From assembly GCF_051857545.1 (NCBI RefSeq), contig NZ_JBPZHB010000003.1:248001-312000 (forward strand): a DNA stretch of 64,000 nucleotides. The letters are read 5' to 3'. Position 1 is the stretch's first letter. Each line of letters begins with the position of its first letter. The DNA comes from Larkinella sp051857545 (GTDB lineage: Bacteria > Bacteroidota > Bacteroidia > Cytophagales > Spirosomataceae). The translations under genes and the position numbers were made by a program. Below are positions 44,285 to 53,828 of the stretch, piece after piece. Below the pieces are notes generated by a model. It saw nothing but the letters and a program-made list of their open reading frames with translations, searched no databases and was not told the DNA's origin.

Positions 44285-44427
44285 TTTGCCCCGTTAGGGG
44301 CTCAGTAGCGTAGCGTTCGTTGGTAGGAGCAAGCAGCTATCCCCTCTGCTCCGTTAGGAGCTTAACAGCGTAGCGTCGGTAGGAGCAGGCTATTCCTCCA
44401 CCCTCAGCGTGCCGTGAGGCACGCGAC
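44285..44427. repeat. Dispersed palindromic repeat (second copy of the 6.8-kb family)
   Basis: TAACAGCGTAGCGTCGGTAG occurs at 44363-44382 and the hairpin GCGTGCC-GTGA-GGCACGC at 44407-44423, both also present in the 6771-6921 unit. Small palindromes CCCCGTTAGGGG and GCTCCGTTAGGAGC precede them. It fills the space between the antiporter and the GH19-like gene, with no open frame of note. Confidence 0.75.
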
Positions 44428-44437
44428 TTCTCCGATT

Positions 44438-45271
44438 TTAAATTACCGACACGACCATTTGCACCGGTTTTACCGGCAAAAGGCTTTCGCCAATTCGGAA
44501 GGCCGCCGTAAATTCCGCCAGTCCGTGGCTCCCGCCGTTGACGAGTTTACGCGCCTGCCTAAGATCGTTTTCGAGCAGTGCTTCCTTGATTTGCCGTTCT
44601 TTCCGTTTCAGAAAAAGCGCCAGAACCGCAGCCGCCACGTCTGGTTTGTTGGCGAGTGCGGGATTCCCGATCAGGTCAACGCCCAACTCTCTTCCGATTG
44701 ACTGGTAGTTGCTGCGGCCCGTGAGTTGGATAAAGCCCCGGCCCTTGAAGCGGTCGCCGTCGGGCGGCCCCTGATTGCCCAGATCCCGGCGATTGTCGTA
44801 CAGGTCGAACGGTTTGCCGCCCGGTGAGGTGTTGAAGCGGGATTTGCCTTCGTCGATGGGTTTGAAACCGGCGGTTTCGGCCCGAATGGTCGATAAAGCC
44901 ATCAGCACCATGTTGCGGTCGGTCAGATCCTGCTTCTTCAGGGCGTCGAGCACGAAAGGTAGGTTTTTTTTGATATTGTCGAGGGGCGTGAGTGGAAACA
45001 TCCGGGACACCACGCCCACGGTGACCTGCGGCAACACCGAGTCGGCGGCAACCGCTTCCGGGGTGGGTTCAAAACCGAGTGCGCGCAGCGTTTTGAGACC
45101 AACGATGCCGTCGGCCAGCAATCCCTCGCTCCGCTGAAACGCGATAACGGCGGCTTCGGTGCCGGTCCCGAAATCGCCGTCGATTTTGCCAGGGTTGAAA
45201 CCCAGGGCTTTCAGTTTTTCCTGGAGCCGGACGACGTCGGCACCGGAGGAGTTAAGTTGCAAGGGTTGCAT
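44438..45271 (-). CDS. Peptidoglycan-binding domain plus GH19-like lysozyme
   Basis: A 277-aa protein. Residues 5-65 are a PG_binding_1 domain (VVRLQEKLKALGFNPGKIDG, FQRSEGLLADGIVG); residues about 95-275 match the chitinase-19/lysozyme-like fold with catalytic-type Glu132 (TIRAETAGF), Glu141 (DEGKSRF) and the block FKGRGFIQLTGRSNY. No signal peptide is seen, which is the pattern of phage-type endolysins or proteins released by lysis or by a contractile system. It stands alone. The 295 bp before the next plus-strand gene (45272-45566) show nothing that I can assign. Confidence 0.85.
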   Translation of the reverse strand: MQPLQLNSSGADVVRLQEKLKALGFNPGKIDGDFGTGTEAAVIAFQRSEGLLADGIVGLKTLRALGFEPTPEAVAADSVLPQVTVGVVSRMFPLTPLDNIKKNLPFVLDALKKQDLTDRNMVLMALSTIRAETAGFKPIDEGKSRFNTSPGGKPFDLYDNRRDLGNQGPPDGDRFKGRGFIQLTGRSNYQSIGRELGVDLIGNPALANKPDVAAAVLALFLKRKERQIKEALLENDLRQARKLVNGGSHGLAEFTAAFRIGESLLPVKPVQMVVSVI

Positions 45272-45566
45272 AAAGGAGAAGGTTTAGACGCTTGTGGGAA
45301 TGCGCCCAAGTTCGCTCATTTTCAGGGCAATGGAAAACCGTTTACACAAAAGACAGCGTGAGATTGCCAAATTTCAGAGACCCGCGACATCGCGGAAAGC
45401 AGCGGACGGCAACGATTTTTTCCGGCAAACGAATGGGGATTAATTCGCATCTGCCAGAGACATCAACGGGTATGATCGGGCGGATGCTGCCTTTGATGAT
45501 CGGTATGGAGTGGTTTGTTTCGACGTCATTTTTTACAGGCCATCTTTTCTCTTAATCTTACAACCT

Positions 45567-47738
45567 ATGAAAGCTTTCCTGTTGACTCTGATGGGCTGTT
45601 GGCTCGGATTGCTGCCGTTTAGCCTGGCGCAACGGGTGGCCGTTCGGTTGGCCAATCCGTCGCCCCAGGCGGTTTATGCGGCTGAACAGTTGAAAAAAGC
45701 ACTGCGGGAACGGAAGTACACGGTTGGTTCGGAACCGGTCGAGTATTTCGTTCTGCTGAAGCTGGACGCGGCTACATTCGGCCCGGAAGCCTACGGTATT
45801 TCCCGGCAGGGCAAAACCCTTTCCATCACCGGCGGTGACGGACGCGGGCTGATCTACGGCAGTCTGGCGGTGGTGGAGGAGTTGCGGAATGGCGTCGGTT
45901 TGCCGCAAATCAAGGCGCAGAACGAACGTCCGGCCTTCGCACTCCGGGCCATCAAATTCGATCTGCCCTGGGATACCTACCGCCACAGTTACGCCCTCGA
46001 TCTGCATGCTGAAACCTGCCGTGATACGACCTACTGGAAAGCATTTCTGGATATGATGGTGCAAAACCGCTTCAATGCGCTGAGTCTGTGGAACCTGCAT
46101 CCGTACACGTTCATGATCCGGCCCAAAAATTTTCCGGCCGCGACGCCCTTCAACGACCAAGAACTGAAGCAGTGGCAGAAGCTGTTCCAGGCGATTTTTC
46201 GGATGGCGAATGAACGGGCGATCGACACCTACCTGATTCCGTTTAACATCTTTACCAGCCCGGAATTCTCGAAAGCCTACAACGTCAATCCGGCCTTAAA
46301 CAACCTGACGCATCATCATTTTATCGACGGCGATACGTCCGAAATCGTCAAACGTTACACGCGGGAATGCGTGACGCAGGTACTTCAGGAATACCCCGAG
46401 TTGACCGGTTTTGGCCTGACGCTGGGCGAAGCGATGGGCGGGATGACGCCCCAACAGCGCGAAAACTGGATGAAGGCAACGATTATCGAGGGTATGCGGC
46501 TGGCGGGTCGGAAAACGAAACTGATTCACCGCATCCCGTTTTCCAGCACGACGGGTTCACTCGGTGTTACCAGCATCGATACGGAAAAACTCACCCGGAA
46601 ATCCATCGAAGCCGAAGGGGCCTTGCCGTTTATCGAAGGGCCGATCTGGGCGGATTTGAAATACAACTGGTCGCACGCCCATTCGACGCCGAAACTGGTG
46701 AAAGTGCATGGCGGTAAGCTGTACGACACCTATTTTGTGCCGGACCCGAAAGCCTATAAAATTACCTGGACGGCCCGGAATGAAGACTTTTTCTGCCTGC
46801 GGTGGGGCGTTCCCGATTTCGTCCGGGCGCATTTGGCCGCCAACCGGCAGTTGTATGTAGGCGGTTATTTTCTGGGTTCGGAAACCTACATTCCGGCGAA
46901 AGATTACTTCACCAAACCCGGTGGCCCGGTCGACTGGAAGTACGCATTTGAACGGCAATGGTTGTTTTACAAACTCTGGGGGCGGCTTTTGTACAATCCG
47001 GCCACACCGGATGCGGTTTTTAAGGCCGAGTTCACCCGGCGTTACGGCCCATCGGCGAGCGGTTTGCTGGAAGCCTACGCGTTGGCGTCGTCCACCCCCC
47101 TGCGGCTGGCTTCGCTGTTCGATTTCACCTGGGATTTTTCGCTCTATTGCGAGGGTATGCTGGCGCACGATGCGAAGAAAAACGTCGCCTACATTTCCGC
47201 CGACCGACTCCTGACCCAACCCGTGCTTGATCCCGATTATGTGTCGGCCAGCGATTATGTAAAAACCGTCATCGCCGGTGGTGGTTTTGAATCCACAAAA
47301 ATAACCCCGCCGAAACTGGCTCAGATGCTGGAACAGGATGGTCAGAAAGCCCTGCAATTAGTCAAATCCATCAACACATCAGCCAATCGCTCGCTGCACT
47401 ACGAGGTGGCCGATGTGCAGGTTTGGGCCAATCTGGGTTTCCATTTGGCCGAAAAGCTGAAGGGTGCCGTTGCATTACAAACCTACCGAACCCAGGGTGG
47501 TGAGTCGAATAAACAGGCTGCGGTAACTCATCTGGAAGCCGCTTTGCGGTATTGGGACGCCGTCGTGGCCATCACCCGACCGCTCTACAACGACATGCCA
47601 CTGGTTCATTTTACCGAACAGAAAGGCTTTACCTGGGAACAAAACGAAACGCTCCGGTTTCACTGGGAGAAGCTCCGGGGCGAGGTCGCGAACGACGTTG
47701 AGATTGCTAAAAATGCGGTGTTTAATTCGGAAAAATAA
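45567..47738 (+). CDS. Exported alpha-glucuronidase-like glycoside hydrolase
   Basis: A 723-aa secreted protein (signal to about residue 22, FSLAQ). Residues about 25-120 match the N-terminal domain shared by GH20, GH67 and related glucuronidases (PQAVYAAEQLKKALRE, GISRQGKTLSITGGDGRGL); the barrel follows (FNALSLWNLHPYTF, GFGLTLGEAMGG, IEGPIWADLKYNWSHAH) with candidate catalytic Glu residues in LGEAMG and IEGPIW. Similarity to GH67/GH115 is partial, so the exact family is open. The convergent neighbour is a glucuronoyl esterase, which supports action on glucuronic-acid-decorated xylan. The ATG at 45567 is chosen because it starts the signal peptide. Confidence 0.75.
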   Translation: MKAFLLTLMGCWLGLLPFSLAQRVAVRLANPSPQAVYAAEQLKKALRERKYTVGSEPVEYFVLLKLDAATFGPEAYGISRQGKTLSITGGDGRGLIYGSLAVVEELRNGVGLPQIKAQNERPAFALRAIKFDLPWDTYRHSYALDLHAETCRDTTYWKAFLDMMVQNRFNALSLWNLHPYTFMIRPKNFPAATPFNDQELKQWQKLFQAIFRMANERAIDTYLIPFNIFTSPEFSKAYNVNPALNNLTHHHFIDGDTSEIVKRYTRECVTQVLQEYPELTGFGLTLGEAMGGMTPQQRENWMKATIIEGMRLAGRKTKLIHRIPFSSTTGSLGVTSIDTEKLTRKSIEAEGALPFIEGPIWADLKYNWSHAHSTPKLVKVHGGKLYDTYFVPDPKAYKITWTARNEDFFCLRWGVPDFVRAHLAANRQLYVGGYFLGSETYIPAKDYFTKPGGPVDWKYAFERQWLFYKLWGRLLYNPATPDAVFKAEFTRRYGPSASGLLEAYALASSTPLRLASLFDFTWDFSLYCEGMLAHDAKKNVAYISADRLLTQPVLDPDYVSASDYVKTVIAGGGFESTKITPPKLAQMLEQDGQKALQLVKSINTSANRSLHYEVADVQVWANLGFHLAEKLKGAVALQTYRTQGGESNKQAAVTHLEAALRYWDAVVAITRPLYNDMPLVHFTEQKGFTWEQNETLRFHWEKLRGEVANDVEIAKNAVFNSEK

Positions 47739-47758
47739 GGTGCGGTTTTTGGTACCAG

Positions 47759-47832
47759 CCCACGGTTTTAACCGTGGGATCGCGCGGTATTGCGATGGAA
47801 AAATCTGGCGTCTGAAACCGTTTCAACGGTTT
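47759..47832. repeat. Hairpin pair in a convergent gap (shared with 25.3 kb)
   Basis: CCCACGGTT-TT-AACCGTGGG (47759-47778) and AAACCGTTTCAACGGTTT (47815-47832) are the same two words as at 25317-25414. They lie between two converging genes and may act as bidirectional transcript ends, though there is no T run. Confidence 0.65.
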
Positions 47833-47835
47833 TGA

Positions 47836-49215
47836 TTATTTGAAATAACGATCCGCAAAAATCAGGAACGTCGGCCAGTTCGGGCCGGTCGTGTGCCCTC
47901 CGCTGTGCTGGCGGAAGGCGATGTCGCCGTCGACCAGGGCGGTTTCGATGGGCGGGAATTCCATCGTTCCCAGACCTTTTTTACCCAGCAGTTTATAAAC
48001 CGGTCCGGCCAATGCGCCCCCCAGAAACATACCTTTGGCATCGACCCAGTTGCCTTCCACCTGCGGTGAACCGGAACTGATGAAAACCGGTCGGGGCGCA
48101 CACAATGCCACTAATTCATGGGCATCGACGGGTAAATCAATGGGGGTCAGTGGGCCGGCATATTTGATGAAGTTGCCCGCCATCCAGTGGTATTCGGCGG
48201 CAGAAGCGACATTCTCGACCTGCTCGCCAAATTTCCGGCGGTGAATTTTAACGCCCCCTTCGCCCGACGAGCCGACAAACGCAATGGCCAGTCGGGGTTC
48301 ATACGCCATCGTGACAGCGGTGGCCTTGCCGTAGCGCGAAAGCCCTTCGATTCCAATTTTTTTGGCGTCCACTGCTTTGTCGGTTTCGAAATAATCCAGG
48401 GCGCGGCTGGCTCCCCAGGCCCAGGCCCGCAAGGCTCCCCAGTCGTCGGGTTTGCGGGTTTGTCCTTTGTTCATCAGCCCAATGATGCCTTGCGTCAGAC
48501 CTGCACCGTTGTCGGCCTGGTAGCTCGTGGGGTACAAAACCGCATAACCCCAACCCTTGGCCAGAAGCTGCTGCTGCCAGGTCGGTTCGGGTTTCGCCGG
48601 TGGGTTGGTCGCGGGAGGGGGCGGCAGCCGGAAACCCGCCGGAAACCGAAATCCATAACTCATCATGACCGGAACCGGGCCGGTAGCGTTGGCGGGGGTC
48701 GAAAGCGTTAGCTCAATGTCGACCTTGATGGCCGGATACGCGGAATTGTCGACATGCCCCAGCAGTTTTTTCGTGATCACGGGAATATCGCCGTTCATTT
48801 CTTTCGTTTCACTGGTCACTTCCCAGGTCACTTTCGGAAGGTTTTTCGGCACTCGCCCGTAGATTTCCCGGTCAAAATCTTCCACAATTTCCGGTCGTCG
48901 CTGCTGCCACCATTGCCTGGGCGTCGTCACTTTTTTGCCATTCTTCAACACCAGCGGATCGGGTAGACGGGTGTAGGGCGAGGCCTGTGACTCATCGATG
49001 TTCGCGGCATTGGGCGCATTGGGATTCCCCGATGGGCCGGGTCGCAACGACGTGATATTCAATTGTTCCAGCATCTTTTTGTGATCCTGTTCCGATTGTT
49101 TTTGAATAACCGCCTGAGCCGCCAGAAAGGCTTTTCGGGTGGAATCCGAATCCTGCGCAACGGCCTGAAAACCGCTCAGGGCTAAAAAAGAAAGAAGAAA
49201 AACCGTGTTTTTCAT
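47836..49215 (-). CDS. CE15 glucuronoyl esterase
   Basis: A 459-aa secreted alpha/beta-hydrolase (signal peptide to about residue 20). GLSRYGKA places the nucleophile Ser293 in the CE15 G-x-S-R-x-G-K motif; SGEGGVKIHRR holds the conserved acidic/basic substrate residues; HSGGHTTGPNW (437-447) is the catalytic His region. These enzymes cleave the ester between lignin alcohols and 4-O-methyl-glucuronic acid on xylan. The protein has a proline-rich insertion (PPPPATNPPAKPEPTW, about 198-213). It converges with the alpha-glucuronidase-like gene and is divergent from a large cytochrome-type dehydrogenase gene. Confidence 0.85.
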   Translation of the reverse strand: MKNTVFLLSFLALSGFQAVAQDSDSTRKAFLAAQAVIQKQSEQDHKKMLEQLNITSLRPGPSGNPNAPNAANIDESQASPYTRLPDPLVLKNGKKVTTPRQWWQQRRPEIVEDFDREIYGRVPKNLPKVTWEVTSETKEMNGDIPVITKKLLGHVDNSAYPAIKVDIELTLSTPANATGPVPVMMSYGFRFPAGFRLPPPPATNPPAKPEPTWQQQLLAKGWGYAVLYPTSYQADNGAGLTQGIIGLMNKGQTRKPDDWGALRAWAWGASRALDYFETDKAVDAKKIGIEGLSRYGKATAVTMAYEPRLAIAFVGSSGEGGVKIHRRKFGEQVENVASAAEYHWMAGNFIKYAGPLTPIDLPVDAHELVALCAPRPVFISSGSPQVEGNWVDAKGMFLGGALAGPVYKLLGKKGLGTMEFPPIETALVDGDIAFRQHSGGHTTGPNWPTFLIFADRYFK

Positions 49216-49405
49216 AGGGTCTTAGGCGGTATTTAGGAATTTTTAAAGCGTAAATAGTGTATGCAAAACCGGTTGCTTTTTTATAAAAATACGGGAAATC
49301 GGGTGCCGGAAATAGCCGTTTTTGCCATTTTTATTTATCCGTAAAGTAAACGTACTTCGTATTCGATTTTGCGGCACCCTCGAGAAACGTTCTAAAAAGA
49401 AAACC

Positions 49406-52042
49406 ATGTTAAAAATTTCCTTAAGTCTGGTCTATAGTGTCCTGATCCTGATGGGGTTGGTTGGACAACTGGGCAATTCTGAAACCAAACTACTCCAAAA
49501 ATCTACGAATCGGGCGGTTATTTCTGCCGACCCAGATGAACTGGTAATTACGAATTTCGCCGGTCCCGACCTCACGCCCAGCCCATCCTGTCTTGCCGTG
49601 GCACCGACCGGCGAAGTCTACGTCGGTGTAGACATGATTGGGTCGCTGGGCAAAACGCCGGGCAAGGGCTACATCATCAAACTGGTCGATAGCAACAACG
49701 ATGGCAAAGTCGACCGGCACACCAAATTTGCGATGGCCGACAACCCGCGCGGTATTATTTCCCAAGGTGATCAACTGTTCGTCCTGCACACGACGTTTTC
49801 GGCGGAAACCGGGATCGCCAGTGGCATGGATCTGGTAGTTTTCGAAGATAAAAACCACGATGGCGTGGCCGACGGCCCGTCAAAACCGCTGATTCAAAAC
49901 ATCAGCTCGCCCAAATTTCTGCAAAGCCGGGGCACCGACCACTCGACCAACGGCATCCGGATGGGAATCGACGGCTGGATTTACATCGCCGTCGGCGACT
50001 TTGGCTTCCACGGTGCCGTGGACCGGAGCGGAAAGAAGTTGACCCAACTCGGCGGGGGCATCGTGCGGGTGCGGCCCGATGGAACCGAAATGGAAGTGTA
50101 TTCGCACGGGATGCGGAACATCTACGATGTGGCCATCGACCCGTATATGAATATTTTCACGCGCGACAACACCAACGACGGCGGGGGCTGGAACATCCGG
50201 TTTAGCCACCAGATTCAATCCGGAGAATACGGTTATCCGGTTCTTTTTAAGGGTTTTACGGATGAAATCATTCCCGCGCTGGTCGATGTGGGTGGTGGCT
50301 CCGGTACGGGTTCGCTGTTCATGGACGATCCGACCTGGCCGGAAAAATACAATCATGTGCCGATGATGGCCGACTGGGGAAGAAGCCAGCTTTACATTCA
50401 CCGCGTGACGCCGGATGGCCCGAGTTTTACGCAAAAAGAAGAAGAGTTTATCAAATTACCGCAAATCACCGATGTGGACGTCGACGCGTCGGGCCGGATG
50501 TATCTGTCGGCTTGGGACGGTGCGGGCTATTCCGGCAATCCGGCCAAAGGCTACGTGGTGCGGGTTGTGCCGAAAACCTGGTCGTACAAAGCCTTTGCGG
50601 ATGTCAAAAAAGCGTCGGTGAAAGAGCTGGTCGCCTTGTTGAAATCCGGGAGTGCCGTGGCACGTCTGGCGGCCCAGCAGGAGTTGCTGACCCGCCCGAA
50701 AGACGCGGCTGACGCTTCCTGGAAACTGGCCGCCGACAAAAGCCTGCCGCTTTACGTCCGGGTTGCCGGCATTTTTACGTACGCGCAGGCGGCCGGAGCC
50801 AACGGGATAACCAATCTGGTGAAACTGACCTCGGAAAACGACGTTCGGGAGTTCGCGTTGAAAGCACTGGCCGACCGGAAACCGAACCTCCAAACCGTGC
50901 CCATCGAACCGTTTCTTCAGGGATTGAAGGATCCGTCGGAGCGGGTGCGGCTGGCGGCTACCGTCGGTTTGGGGCGTTTGGGACGGATCGAAGCCGCTCC
51001 GGCCTTGTTGCAGGTGAAAGTGCCGGCTTCCTTCGTCGCCCCGGCGAAAGGCACGGAAGGCCCGCACGCGACGCCCAATGCCGCCATCGTCCCTCCGCAC
51101 CTGGCGGTTCGGGCGTTGGTGAGCCTGAACGCCGTCGATGCGTGTGTGAACGCCATCGGTACCGAAAATTCCACGATTGCACTCTGGGCGCTACGGTATA
51201 TGCACGATCCGAAAGCGGCCACCGGTTTGATTGCAGCCTATAAAAAAGCGAAGGATGAAACCCTGAAAAAGCAGATTCTGACGACTTTGTCCCGGCTTTA
51301 CAAAAAGGAAGCGGATTACGACGGTTCGTGGTGGTGGAGTACCCGGCCCGATACGCACGGTCCTTATTACAAGGGTGTTACCTGGGAGTCGTCACCGGCG
51401 ATCAAAGACTTGCTGATGCAGGAATGGACGAAAGCGGATGCGTCAGGCAAGCAATTTTTTGCCGATTTGAACGGACGGCACCGGATGGAAATCACCGAGT
51501 TTGGCGGGGAAGAGGTTGTGGCAGCCAATGAAGAAACCAAAGTGGATCTGGAAAAAATCAGAAACCAGAAAGGGCAGGTTGGCAAAGCGTCGATTGAAGA
51601 CGTGATGCTGGCGATGGCGAAAATCAAGGGAGATGCGGCCCTCGGAAAAACACTTTTTACCCAGCAGGGCTGTATTGCCTGCCACAGCCTGAGCAAAAGC
51701 GAGCCGATGAAAGGGCCGTTTATGGGTCAGATTGGCTCGATCATGAACCGTGAACAGATCGCCGAGTCGATTCTGAAACCCAATGCGTCGATCTCGCAGG
51801 GTTTCGCCACGGTGTTGATCACGGCCAAAGGCAATAAGACGTACATGGGTTTTGTTTCGGAAGAATCGGCCAGCAAAGTGGTGATGCGCAACATTACGGG
51901 CGAAGTGTTCACCATCAAAACCAGCGACATTCTGACGCGGAAAGAACAGGAAACCTCGATGATGCCGTCGGGCCTGGCCAACGCCCTGTCGTACGAAGAA
52001 TTTGCGTCGCTGATCACGTTCCTGTCGCAACAGAAAAAGTAA
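49406..52042 (+). CDS. Large exported dehydrogenase-like protein: beta-propeller, HEAT repeats, cytochrome c
   Basis: An 878-aa secreted protein. After the signal peptide (about 1-25) comes a PQQ-dehydrogenase-like propeller (about 30-370, NGIRMGIDGWIYIAVGD, GTGSLFMDDPTWP), then HEAT-type helices (about 395-650, with phrases such as LKDPSERVRLAATVGLGRLG) and a cytochrome c domain with CIACH (Cys756-His760) and MKGPFMGQIG. This is the layout of the 'membrane-bound dehydrogenase/heme-binding' family common in Planctomycetes and Bacteroidota. Its substrate is unknown; nearby glucuronoyl esterase and glucuronidase suggest an uronic-acid or lignin-related compound. The ATG at 49406 starts the signal peptide. 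Confidence 0.82.
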   Translation: MLKISLSLVYSVLILMGLVGQLGNSETKLLQKSTNRAVISADPDELVITNFAGPDLTPSPSCLAVAPTGEVYVGVDMIGSLGKTPGKGYIIKLVDSNNDGKVDRHTKFAMADNPRGIISQGDQLFVLHTTFSAETGIASGMDLVVFEDKNHDGVADGPSKPLIQNISSPKFLQSRGTDHSTNGIRMGIDGWIYIAVGDFGFHGAVDRSGKKLTQLGGGIVRVRPDGTEMEVYSHGMRNIYDVAIDPYMNIFTRDNTNDGGGWNIRFSHQIQSGEYGYPVLFKGFTDEIIPALVDVGGGSGTGSLFMDDPTWPEKYNHVPMMADWGRSQLYIHRVTPDGPSFTQKEEEFIKLPQITDVDVDASGRMYLSAWDGAGYSGNPAKGYVVRVVPKTWSYKAFADVKKASVKELVALLKSGSAVARLAAQQELLTRPKDAADASWKLAADKSLPLYVRVAGIFTYAQAAGANGITNLVKLTSENDVREFALKALADRKPNLQTVPIEPFLQGLKDPSERVRLAATVGLGRLGRIEAAPALLQVKVPASFVAPAKGTEGPHATPNAAIVPPHLAVRALVSLNAVDACVNAIGTENSTIALWALRYMHDPKAATGLIAAYKKAKDETLKKQILTTLSRLYKKEADYDGSWWWSTRPDTHGPYYKGVTWESSPAIKDLLMQEWTKADASGKQFFADLNGRHRMEITEFGGEEVVAANEETKVDLEKIRNQKGQVGKASIEDVMLAMAKIKGDAALGKTLFTQQGCIACHSLSKSEPMKGPFMGQIGSIMNREQIAESILKPNASISQGFATVLITAKGNKTYMGFVSEESASKVVMRNITGEVFTIKTSDILTRKEQETSMMPSGLANALSYEEFASLITFLSQQKK

Positions 52043-52046
52043 AGGC

Positions 52047-52125
52047 GGTTTACGGTATACGGTTTACGGTGGGCTGACGCATCCAGGATAACGCGTCAGC
52101 CCACCGTAAACGGAAAACCGTAAAC
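52047..52125. repeat. Long palindrome, GCTGACGC family (copy 2)
   Basis: Left arm 52047-52080 and right arm 52092-52125 are inverted copies (GGTTTACGG words ending in GGTGGGCTGACGC) with an 11-nt spacer. It lies between two converging genes and touches the stop codon of the oxygenase gene. Confidence 0.85.
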
Positions 52126-52733
52126 TAATTCACCTTCAACCAGCCGGTTATACTCATCCGGGGTTTATTGGTCCGGAGGACTTCGTGTTCCAGTTCGTTA
52201 CTCTTAAAAAAGACGATTTTGCCGTTTACCGGGGCGATGTGTTGTACGGTATCGCCCCGGTGAATGCACAATTCGCCACCGTCATCTTCCTGCCAGTCGG
52301 CGTTTAAATACAGGATCATCGAATACTTCCGGCTGTCGTTGTTGCGAAACTGATCGAGGTGTTTCTGGTAAAAACTGCCCGTTTCATACAGCGTATAGTG
52401 AAATTCGTAGCCGGTGATGCCCGTGTAACAGGTCTGGTTTAAATGACGGACAAACCGGTCCATCAGGTCAAAAAAGTCATTTTCGTAGCGGTCATTGTGC
52501 TGGCGATCCAGCCAGTAAATCAGGTCGCTGCGAACCCGTTTATTCTGCACAACCTGGCCGTCGCTGCCGGTACCTGCCGACCGAAGCCGGTTTTCGGCAT
52601 ACAATGTGGTCAGATTTTCTTTCAGATGAGCCGCCAGCGCGTCACTTAAAAAATGGTCGGCGATGCCGACGTTATGGTCAATAAAACTTGTGATGAGGGA
52701 ATCAAAGATCGTTTGCAATCCGGATGGGAGCAC
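52125..52733 (-). CDS. 2-oxoglutarate/Fe(II)-dependent dioxygenase (prolyl-4-hydroxylase type)
   Basis: A 202-aa cytoplasmic oxygenase with the double-stranded beta-helix residues His125 and Asp127 (QKHLDQF), His183 (ELEHEV) and Arg192 (NKPRMSITGW) for iron and 2-oxoglutarate. The C-terminal two thirds match the PKHD/P4H-like fold; the family hydroxylates proteins such as ribosomal proteins or small molecules. It is transcribed alone; no partner gene is suggested. Confidence 0.9.
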   Translation of the reverse strand: MLPSGLQTIFDSLITSFIDHNVGIADHFLSDALAAHLKENLTTLYAENRLRSAGTGSDGQVVQNKRVRSDLIYWLDRQHNDRYENDFFDLMDRFVRHLNQTCYTGITGYEFHYTLYETGSFYQKHLDQFRNNDSRKYSMILYLNADWQEDDGGELCIHRGDTVQHIAPVNGKIVFFKSNELEHEVLRTNKPRMSITGWLKVN

Positions 52734-52781
52734 TGCGCCCGTATTCCGGTGAAGGTACGTCTAATTCCCGGCAATTACGGT

Positions 52782-53828
52782 TTAAACCGGCTCGGGCGTT
52801 CGTAAGGCTTTCCGAACGGCTGGCGCCACTTTGGTTCCGAACAATTCGATCGCGCGAAGCACTTTACTGTGCGGAAGCTGATGGCTACCAATGAGTTGAG
52901 CCAGATACCGGGTGTTCTGGAACAATTCGTGAAAGTGCAGAATCTTGTCGATGGCCTGCTGCGGACTGCCCACCAGCAGCGGCCCGGACTGGCGCATGTA
53001 CTCAAAATGCTCGCGTCCAATGGGCGACCAGCCCCGTTCACGGCCAATGCGGTTCATCATCTGTTCGTAGGACGGAAAGAGTTCGTCCGACGCCTGTTGT
53101 GAATTGTCGGCCAGGTAAAAATGCGAATTGATCGCCAGCGGCAGTTTCGCAACGTCGTGACCGGCTTTCTGCGCCGATTGCCGGAACAAATTCACGAACG
53201 GCACAAACCGGTCGGGCGAACCGCCCAGCATCGCCAGCGTCATGGGCAGGTTCATCGTGCCCGCCCGAACGGCGGATGCGGGTGTGCCACCAACGGCCAG
53301 CCAGATTGGGAGCGATTCCTGATACGGACGCGGATAAACGCCCAGGTTGCGGATGGCGGCCCGGTGTTTGCCCTGCCAGTTGACGATTTCGCTTTTATTA
53401 ATCGCCACCAGAAGGTCCAGTTTTTCGGTAAACAGCTCGTCGTAATCCTTCAGGTCGTAGCCAAACAGCGGGAAAGATTCGATGAACGAACCGCGCCCGG
53501 CCATGATCTCGGCCCGGCCGTTGGAAATGAGATCCAGCGACGCGAAATTCTGGAACACCCGAACCGGATCGGCTGAACTCAAAACCGTCACGGAACTCGA
53601 CAGACGGATATTTTTCGTGAGGGAGGCTGCGGCTGCCAGAATGACCTCCGGGGCCGACACCATAAAATCCGGCCGGTGGTGTTCGCCGAGGGCAAAGACG
53701 TCCAGCCCCACTTCGTCGGCCAGTTTAATTTCTTCCAGCAATTGCTGCATCCGCTGGTGGGCGTTGACGGCTTTTCCGGCCACGCCATCGGGCAGAACTT
53801 CGCCAAAACTGCTAATACCTAATTCCAT
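52782..53828 (-). CDS. Luciferase-like (LLM class) FMN-dependent oxidoreductase
   Basis: A 348-aa TIM-barrel flavoprotein, as typical of this class. Blocks are LGISSFGEVLPD at the N-terminus, DVFALGEHHRPDF (flavin/His contact), RIAEIMAGRGSF-type (NGRAEIMAGRGSFIESFP) and PIWLAVGGTPASAVRAG. It is probably an FMNH2-dependent monooxygenase or a reductase of the CE1758/MsnO8-like subgroup; substrate unknown. It stands alone. The 225 bp between it and the divergent TetR gene (53829-54053) hold no gene; a TATATTTA box at about 54019 may be part of the TetR promoter. Confidence 0.9.
   Translation of the reverse strand: MELGISSFGEVLPDGVAGKAVNAHQRMQQLLEEIKLADEVGLDVFALGEHHRPDFMVSAPEVILAAAASLTKNIRLSSSVTVLSSADPVRVFQNFASLDLISNGRAEIMAGRGSFIESFPLFGYDLKDYDELFTEKLDLLVAINKSEIVNWQGKHRAAIRNLGVYPRPYQESLPIWLAVGGTPASAVRAGTMNLPMTLAMLGGSPDRFVPFVNLFRQSAQKAGHDVAKLPLAINSHFYLADNSQQASDELFPSYEQMMNRIGRERGWSPIGREHFEYMRQSGPLLVGSPQQAIDKILHFHELFQNTRYLAQLIGSHQLPHSKVLRAIELFGTKVAPAVRKALRTPEPV

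Noticed and set aside
49221..49250. CTTAGG/TTTAGG words at an 11-bp step before the CE15 gene considered as a fifth operator site
   Set aside because: Only two hexamers are close to the consensus, the array is incomplete and only 6 bp from the ATG.
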